From Thunnus maccoyii (taxonomy: Eukaryota; Chordata; Actinopteri; Scombriformes; Scombridae): 64,000 nt of DNA. The notes under the pieces are model-generated. The model worked only from the letters and a program-made list of their open reading frames with translations. It was not told the DNA's origin and ran no database searches. A program made the translations under genes and the position numbers. Below, in pieces: positions 57,901-64,000 of this stretch. The stretch is taken from contig NC_056543.1 in assembly GCF_910596095.1 (NCBI RefSeq), positions 20,710,042-20,774,041 of the forward strand. Direction: 5' to 3'. Positions within the stretch are counted from its first letter, which is position 1. Each line of letters opens with the position of its first letter.

Positions 57901-60900
57901 GCAGCAAGAAAAAAAAACATTAATGCTAATCATGCCTCACTACTAGAAACACCTACTGTACTGTACAGTTCAATTTCAAACAAAAGCACATGTGTTTGTT
58001 GAGATAACTGTGAGAGAAAGACAGCGGGAGAAAAGTGGGAAAGCCAATGAGCAAAAAGAGAGAGCGAGACAAAGCACAGAGGGAATCACTGTCTGCTGCA
58101 AACACTGACACAGTCATGCATCAGGACCGCACTCCCTGCCTCCATCATTCTTTCGAATGGTCCATTCTTCACATGGACACACTCGCCTGTCTTTGTGTGT
58201 TAACAAATCAGCCGACAGCTTAGCCTTGCTGTATCATGAAAACATTTGCAGCTACATTCAGGAAGGAAAGATCAACATTCCCATCTAAATCCCAGGCATA
58301 CCTGTCTTTCCTACGGACACAAAGCTGAGTCTCCTTGCAGTCACGCTTTATTTTTCCCACAAAACGCTGCCCGTCTAGCTCTTACATACATTACCTGTAA
58401 GATGTATTCACTCACTACAGCCCTATGGGCTATGAACGGCTCGTGTTTTTTAAAGAAAAGGATAGGTTCTTTTTTTTTAATGAAGTGCGTCTCAAAATAA
58501 AAACCAGGTGCCTGTATGAAGATTGAAATGTGTTTTTCTTGCTGTTATCATTCCTCCTGTTCATACTGGCTATCAAAAGATCCCTTCTTAATGTGCTCTC
58601 AGTGTAAGTGATGGGGGATAAAATCTACAATCCTCGTCTTGTGCAAAAATGTATTCATAAGTTTGTCTGAAGCTTGTATGAGGCCTCTGTTGTCCAAATT
58701 AGTCAAATCAAGTGTATGTCTTCCAAGGTAAGAACTTTTTAGAGCAAATTTCCCTATTTTTGTTACTATCCTTTCACTGCTGCTCAACAGGGAAACACAA
58801 AGAGGGAATTATGTACTAAAAAGTTTTTAACCTTAGAAGATATCCACTTGACTCGACAAATTTGGATCTGAAGCCTCAAATAAGCTTCAGATACACTTTT
58901 ACAAATATTTTTACACAAAATGAGGACTGAGGAATGAGAGGAATGGTTATAGCAAGTAAAATGTCTTTTAATGTTATTTGGGCACCTGACTATTATTTTA
59001 AGACACAAGAGTGACGGTATAATGAAACAAGGCAGGAAACAACTGGAAACAAACTAATTCATTTACAAAGAATGTCAACATGACTCTAGGGATGGCAACA
59101 CTGTGGTCTAGAGTGAAACATGGCCATTTGATAGATTTTCATGAAATTTGGTACAGACATTCGTGGTCCCCAGACTAATAACTTTGCTGACTTTTGTTTT
59201 AGTATCAGTATATTTTATATAACTTGACCCCTCCAGGGTGGAGTTCAAGTTATTAACACTAACTTACATTTCTGTGAGGGCCATAATTTTTCAAAACATG
59301 TAACATAAAATAATCAGCAATAATGGCTGGTTGTGAAATAGATGTTTACCATAGGTGGAGAGGCACACGGTGGAGCTCTTCAGCCCATCGGGATGTGTGT
59401 TGTACAGGCAGGTGTAGCAGCCTTCATCCTGGATAGCGACAGGCTGGATGGTGAGCTGACTGTCGGACAGGGAGGCGCTGAGCCAAACCCTCCCCTGGTA
59501 CTGTGGTTCTATCATGGGGTCACTCCGCTTTGCAAAGGAGGCCACCTCTGAGGAGGCACCCTGCGCAGAAGTGTGTCTCCACGTGATCTGCTGCACCTTC
59601 TCAGGCAAACCGTATGAGCACGAGAGGGAGGCCCTCTTGCCGCTCACTGCTGTCTTATTGCTGTCAACACTGACGTGTGCTAGGAGTAAAATGAACCCAT
59701 CGTCCAGTGTAAGAATGATGGATGAGGAGAAAAGAAAAGGTAAATAACAGGGAGACAGAGGGTGAAAAACCGGACAATGCAAATATTCAGAAATATGAGG
59801 CACCCAAACAGAAACCAGTCACTGGAATCTGCAGCAGCTGTTTTTGGTTAGTAGAATGAGCCCCCCCTTCTCCCTCTGCTCCACAGCTCTTTATTAACAT
59901 GACTGGCTGAGCCTCACCAAGCTCATCAACTTGTGTTCAGAGGTTGGATGGGGGTTAGGGACATCTGCAATCACATATTTTACCAGTAAATCCCCCCCAA
60001 AAGATAAATACGCAGGTTGTAGGGAGGAGTAACTGTCCCTGAGGTCTAAAGGAGAACTGGTTTTTGTTTCATTTTAATGGGCGGGTGCAACAGGCAGGCA
60101 TCCAAAATCAGTTAAACCATGAAACTCCAACAGCAGCAGAAACAATGAAATCTGAATTCAGACACAAAAGTATTGTGTGAGCACTTCTGTGAGGAGCTAC
60201 TTTATATTAAACAATTACTCTGGTAAATGTCTCATAATTAAAAGTGAAAAACTGGTTGATGTGAAGGAAATTGATGCCGTATCCAACAGGGGCTGAGTTG
60301 CAACCTATGCAACAATCTAATCCTCCTCAGCCGCATCCTCATGGGGCATCCTAAGGCGTTTCCAGGCTAAATTGGATGTGTAATCACTCTGGATCTGACC
60401 CTGCTCACAGGGAGGCATCCAGGAGGCCTGCAGAACAAATATCCGAAGCAGCTCGGGGCAGAACCGCTACTCTGAGCTGCTGCCATGAGCTTCTGAGCTC
60501 CTCAGTTTGTCTCTCGGGGTGTTTTTTTTTCATGTGTTACATGATCATAACCCAACCTGAGCGCAAGTGGAGGCTTCTCCCACCCGTTCATGACCCTCAT
60601 AACTATGTCACAATAGTAGAGTCACTTCCTGTCTATAGGCTGACAACTAATGTTTCATCAAACTCCCTCCTGTCAAGGTTGAATATATATCCGAGGGCCA
60701 CATCTTTGTTTTTTTGCTCACTGCCAGGAGAACAAAGACAATTACTTTTCTATAAGCTTTGTCACTGTAATTCTATAGCAGCTCTCTCACAGCACTTGAT
60801 TTTGTCCTCTGACAACTTACTACTGGTCACTTGTAGCACTGATGAGCTGAGGACAGAAACCATCTTTTTTAAGTGTTTCGGTAATCATGTAAAGTCCTAC

Positions 60901-61705
60901 TAATCCCTCTCTAGTTTCCCTAATAGTATGTGATTGTTTCATTGTCACATTTACCAGCTGCAATTTCATCTGTCCATGTTCAATGAGGCTTATAACAGGA
61001 ATAAAAACCATACATTTCCACATGCAGTCCACCTTCCTCTCCCATCACTATATATTAAAACTGTATGAAGCTTAAATGAACCCACCAGAGGGATCATATG
61101 GACTTTCTGCATAGGTCTTGTCTAAACTGTAACATATACAGTACAGTGTAAAAATGGATGGTTATTCATTAAATCAAAGCAGTCGTCATTAATGGCCTTA
61201 CTCACAGGTGACAGTGAGGCATGTCTGTCCTTGCTTTGAGCCAGTGGGATGCATGTCAAAGATGCAGGTGTAGCAGCCTTCGTCTCGGAAGCTCACCCTG
61301 CGGATGGTGATGGCCGAGGTGTCCTTCGGGGAGGAGGCGAGCTCCACATGCTGCTGTCCGCTTATGCTGTCTCTGTTTCCTGGCTGGTAGCTCAGCAGGG
61401 TCTGGTTCTGGACATCCAGCCAAAGCACTTGCTTCAGAGATTCACCTCGTTCCCTCGTAACACTGCAGGTCAGAGTGAAAGGCTTCTCCACTGGAGCTAC
61501 CAGACGCTCTGGTGCTGTTACCTTGCCTGAAGCATCCATAAATATATGAATCAAATCATGTATGAAAAAAATAATAATTTGGTGATATTAAAGTTGTTGT
61601 TTTTTTTTTTAGCATGGTATACTTACCCTGTAGTTTTCCTACCATCACTAGGAGAAAACACACCTGCAGACCTTTCCTACAGGAGGCCTGGATCATCATC
61701 TTCAT
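49997..61705 (-). CDS. CD200-like (OX-2) membrane glycoprotein with two V-type Ig exons
   Basis: The ligand of the CD200 receptor, an Ig-family surface protein that calms myeloid cells. Exons, high to low: 61705-61627 (signal peptide), 61526-61206 (V1), 59679-59350 (V2), 55971-55687 (C2), 54268-54167 (membrane span) and a tentative 50013-49997 tail exon. Every junction is phase 1. Summed length is 1,134 nt (377 aa). V1 and V2 end in [17 protein letters not shown] and [17 protein letters not shown], matching human CD200 LEDEGCYMCLFN. The C2 exon ([38 protein letters not shown]) matches the second CD200 domain. The tail reads LWKCFLRKE, then DETRA if the last exon is right, about as short as human CD200's. 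Usual CD200 has one V domain. Confidence 0.8.
52370..52700 (+). repeat. dispersed percomorph repeat, copy 4
   Basis: Relative of the 21.2 kb repeat: AGGGGCAGCAAAACAAGCTG, TATGGTGAACATAAAAGC, AAATGCCCCACTATATTCAC and GAAAACAGCTGCCTACTGC. Confidence 0.55.
53190..53570 (+). repeat. dispersed percomorph repeat, copy 5
   Basis: Relative of the 21.2 kb repeat: AATGTAAGTCCAATATTCAC, TCTTTTAGTTCTGTTTTTGC, TTCACCAGCCAGTTGCTAAC and AACAATGAGCTGAAACC. Confidence 0.6.
54590..54920. repeat. fish interspersed repeat ('gctgcgtttacatgga' type) and GA/GT microsatellite
   Basis: A block beginning AGCTGCGTTTACATGGACCC and ending near ACCATGTAAACTCTTAATCC has short inverted ends (TTTACATGG against CCATGTAAA), typical of a fish non-autonomous DNA element. 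A GA then GT microsatellite follows at about 54,876-54,917. It is in the CD200-like intron. Confidence 0.45.
56780..57340. repeat. fish interspersed repeat ('cttcttccaccactgac' type)
   Basis: Phrases such as TTTACTCAAGTACTGTGCTT, GTACTTTTACTCAAGTAAAA and GAATACTTCTTCCACCACTG mark a very common fish repeat. It is in the CD200-like intron between C2 and V2. Confidence 0.55.
59085..59250 (-). repeat. fish interspersed repeat, inverted fragment of the 4.9-5.5 kb type
   Basis: The wording GACTCTAGGGATGGCAAC, TTTTCATGAAATTTGGTACA and CATTCGTGGTCCCCAGACT matches, in inverted orientation, the repeat near 5.25-5.5 kb. Confidence 0.5.
59680..61205 (-). other. intron between the two V exons of the CD200-like gene
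   Basis: 1.5 kb between V2 and V1. It includes a plus-strand frame of 175 codons (60,376-60,903) with no domain or splice logic, which I regard as chance. No other signal. Confidence 0.5.
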
Positions 61706-62305
61706 TGCTCATTTAACAGGGAGAAGAAGGAGTGGCACTGAGACATGGATAAATGTCATAACTTAGCTTAACATGATTTCAGACTACCTCATTTTTCAAA
61801 CAACTGACGATCCAAGAGTGACACAGAGAGAAGGAATTTTGACCAGCTAACCTCATTTTTTATCCCTAATCATAGAGCCAATTCAGCTCCTGTGGTCACT
61901 GTCCAACACCTTTAATTACATTAAAACGCCCACAGAGGGATTCAGTTGAGTGAAATAAATAAATAAATGAAATAAGTGCTACGTATAAATATCAGAAATA
62001 AAAGCTGTCACTGCTTCTCAAAAGTTATCTGAGCTAAACATTCAAATAGACAATATTTTCTCTGCCACATTAAAGACTAAACTGACTCTAAGGTGAGTCC
62101 AAGTCTGATACAGTTACTTGTAATAAAATAAAACACACAAACAAACCTATTCTATCAAATTACAAACAATTGATATACAGAGAAATCTAATATTTCTTTT
62201 GATTAAATGAGATCTTCTGCAGATAATAAGAACTAAATGATCTGCCATATTTTCTATTCCCTATGTCATACAGTATGAAATATACACATGAAATGAGACA
62301 CTCAC

Positions 62306-62500
62306 CTTTGCTTGTGTCGTGATGTAAAAGGTAAAAAGCCAACACTTGAGGATATTCTACCTCAGCAACATCTCGCCCGTCCCTGTGATCCAGCAGCCTT
62401 TGGAAACATCACTCCAGCACAAGCGAGAGACTCTTTTTACTCACCCGAGTGTTTTCTACTCTACGCACCAACTCACACCAGCCGGCTGCAGCTCCAAACT
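62306..62500 (-). other. probable 5' non-coding exon of the CD200-like gene
   Basis: A good minus-strand donor (GCAAAG|GTGAG, exon end 62306) lies 600 bases upstream of the signal-peptide exon. It is preceded by GC-richer sequence up to about 62,500. Its 5' end is not determined. Confidence 0.35.
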
Positions 62501-62599
62501 CCAACTCACCGGATTGAATTAGAGTCACAGCGTCCTCTAGTGTCACTCAGTGGGGATTACTTAACCAAAACTAGCGGAAGATATGGTGTGTAACCTGTA

Positions 62600-63560
62600 T
62601 CTGGGAGTATATCGCTCAGAGTAAGAAACTGATTGACAACAACAAAACAAAAAAATTAGGGCATTTAAAACACTTTTTTAAAAACCTGACAGCCGAGACG
62701 TTTTATATAGCTACAAAGTAACATGTTTGTATTTTAATATGCCATCAAATGAATGCAAATTGTCTTAAAAAAAACTTATCTAAAAAAATGTTTTAATTGA
62801 AATAGTTATTCTGTCTTCCATCTATTGATATGAGGCTTAACCTTTAAATATTTATATCTATGAATAAAGTGTTCAACCAATAAAATCAAGTTGTTTACCA
62901 ACAAATCCAAGTTTTTCTCCTCCATAAGTAGCTACTCCATCTTTAATCCACATCACATTTAAAGGGTGCAGCAATATATCTTTAAATTGAAGCCAACTCA
63001 AGCCAGAATTCCTGCACAGATTCACACTGGAAGAAAATATGTTCTTCCTGTGAGTTGTTATTCCAATTTAAATTTTCATGCAAGAAGTGATTGGATTGAG
63101 TGGCTTTAGGTAGGATTGGATAGGACAATTATCGATTGCCTTCTCGTCTCTGTATTCTTGAAGTACATTTTCTTTTTAGCTCATTAGAGGACTATGTGTT
63201 GATAAAAGATAAATACATACATGATAAAACAGTGAAATGCTTGCTACTTAATAATAATTCATAAGTAATAATAATAGTAATAAATTGTAATAACTGTAAT
63301 AAAATGGATACCCTCAATACAGTGGCCTCATGAACTGAGTGCAGTAGTTATTGTTGTTATTGAGTAGTAGCAGAGGAAACTTGACCTTGTGTTGTTTTGT
63401 CTCCCTCTGCAGGTAAACATGATAATTACAGCAACCCAAATCCTCACAGCGTTCAATGAAGTACCGAAGTTCATGATTTGTTATTAATTACAAACATCTT
63501 TTAAACCTTTAAAAGTATCAAGAAATATATGAAGTTATTGAATTACTGTTCAGAGTTTTT
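62600..63560. other. spacer between CD200-like and gpr89
   Basis: AT-rich, with TAATAA-type low-complexity sequence near 63,250-63,305. No gene seen. Confidence 0.45.
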
Positions 63561-63585
63561 TGTAAACGTCACAGTCCTGCGGCGG

Positions 63586-63630
63586 AAGTGTTTTTGTCGG
63601 ACTCATCTTGATGACGTATACCTCCGTAGT
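63586..63630 (+). promoter_or_regulatory. gpr89: candidate gpr89 promoter with ETS and CRE-like sites
   Basis: GCGGCGGAAGTG (ETS-type core) and GATGACGTATA (CRE-like) lie 190-240 bases upstream of the gpr89 start codon in a locally GC-rich patch. Such pairs are common in housekeeping promoters. Function is inferred. Confidence 0.4.
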
Positions 63631-63819
63631 CTGCCGTTGAAACTTGACAGCTGAGCGACAAACGCTTCAAAAATGAGCCAATTATCAGGATAACAAAGGT
63701 TTTTGTGTTCAAGACTGGTTGTTTTTTTTTATGTCAGCATGATCTGAAACTGCCCCTCACCCTGATACAACTGCACATTTACATTTTGGCGGACTAAAGG
63801 CTGTTTAATAGACAACATC

Positions 63820-63861
63820 ATGTCGTTTCTGGTGGACTCAGTCATCATGTTCACCTCTCAG
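63820..63861 (+). CDS. gpr89: GPR89 (Golgi pH regulator), first coding exon
   Basis: An anion channel of the Golgi that sets luminal pH. Only the first 14 residues are present: MSFLVDSVIMFTSQ, against human MSFLIDSSIMITSQ. A donor (CAG|GTTTGT) follows directly in phase 0. The rest lies beyond the right edge. It is transcribed away from the CD200-like gene, with about 1.3 kb between the likely 5' ends. The short length limits certainty, but 10 of 14 residues agree and both ends fit. Confidence 0.75.
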
Positions 63862-64000
63862 GTTTGTTGAGTTGGTACATTTTGACAAACTGTAACGTTA
63901 TTTCTTCCTCTGAACAAGAATATCCAGAGCGTGTTGTTAAATAGCGTTATTTTAAATGTTATTTAGCTAGCTGTTTAGTTAATTGTTGTGCGTTTTTTAC

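Noticed and set aside
60376-60903. A 175-codon plus-strand open frame
   Set aside because: It lies inside the CD200-like intron, has no domain, unusual composition (many C, S, L) and no splice or promoter support. It looks like chance openness.

Overview
This window is nuclear genomic DNA from a bony fish, most likely a percomorph teleost. The genes are split into short exons with GT/AG borders. The proteins match vertebrate families, and the introns and spacers carry microsatellites, Tc1/mariner debris and dispersed repeats of the kind common in perch-like fishes. There are no bacterial genes, operons or CRISPR arrays. Gene models were read by eye from exon borders, reading phase and recalled family sequences; no alignment or transcript data were used.

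Layout: (1) 1-4.8 kb, plus strand: the last three coding exons and long 3'UTR of gsk3b. (2) 6.7-15.4 kb, minus: a complete nr1i2 (pregnane X receptor), eight coding exons, 437 aa. (3) 17.2 kb, plus: a small unrecognised one-membrane-span ORF with a polyadenylation signal. (4) 17.8-24.3 kb, minus: complete cfap91/maats1, 17 exons, 760 aa, with an RFX X-box-like site upstream. (5) 24.4-32.6 kb: repeat-rich spacer with a Tc1/mariner remnant, a MITE-like palindrome and a roughly 1 kb long-terminal-inverted-repeat element. (6) 32.7-36.2 kb, plus: a CD200-receptor-like gene. (7) 39.6-40.3 kb, minus: three exons encoding a BTLA-type cytoplasmic tail with no ectodomain found. (8) 43.0-44.9 kb, plus: a BTLA-like gene with a striking hairpin in its 3'UTR. 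(9) 50.0-61.7 kb, minus: a CD200-like gene with two tandem V-type Ig exons. (10) 63.8 kb, plus: first coding exon of gpr89 (Golgi pH regulator).

The order gsk3b-nr1i2-cfap91 matches human 3q13.33. The CD200, CD200R and BTLA set matches human 3q13.2. The window therefore joins two blocks of one ancestral neighbourhood. The ligand CD200 and its inhibitory receptor lie about 14 kb apart (36.2 kb to 50.0 kb), with BTLA-type inhibitory genes between them, forming a compact immune-checkpoint cluster. The points most worth a second look are the doubled V exon in CD200, the altered NPxY motif in the CD200R tail, the orphan BTLA tail, the 3'UTR hairpin and the unexplained small membrane ORF.
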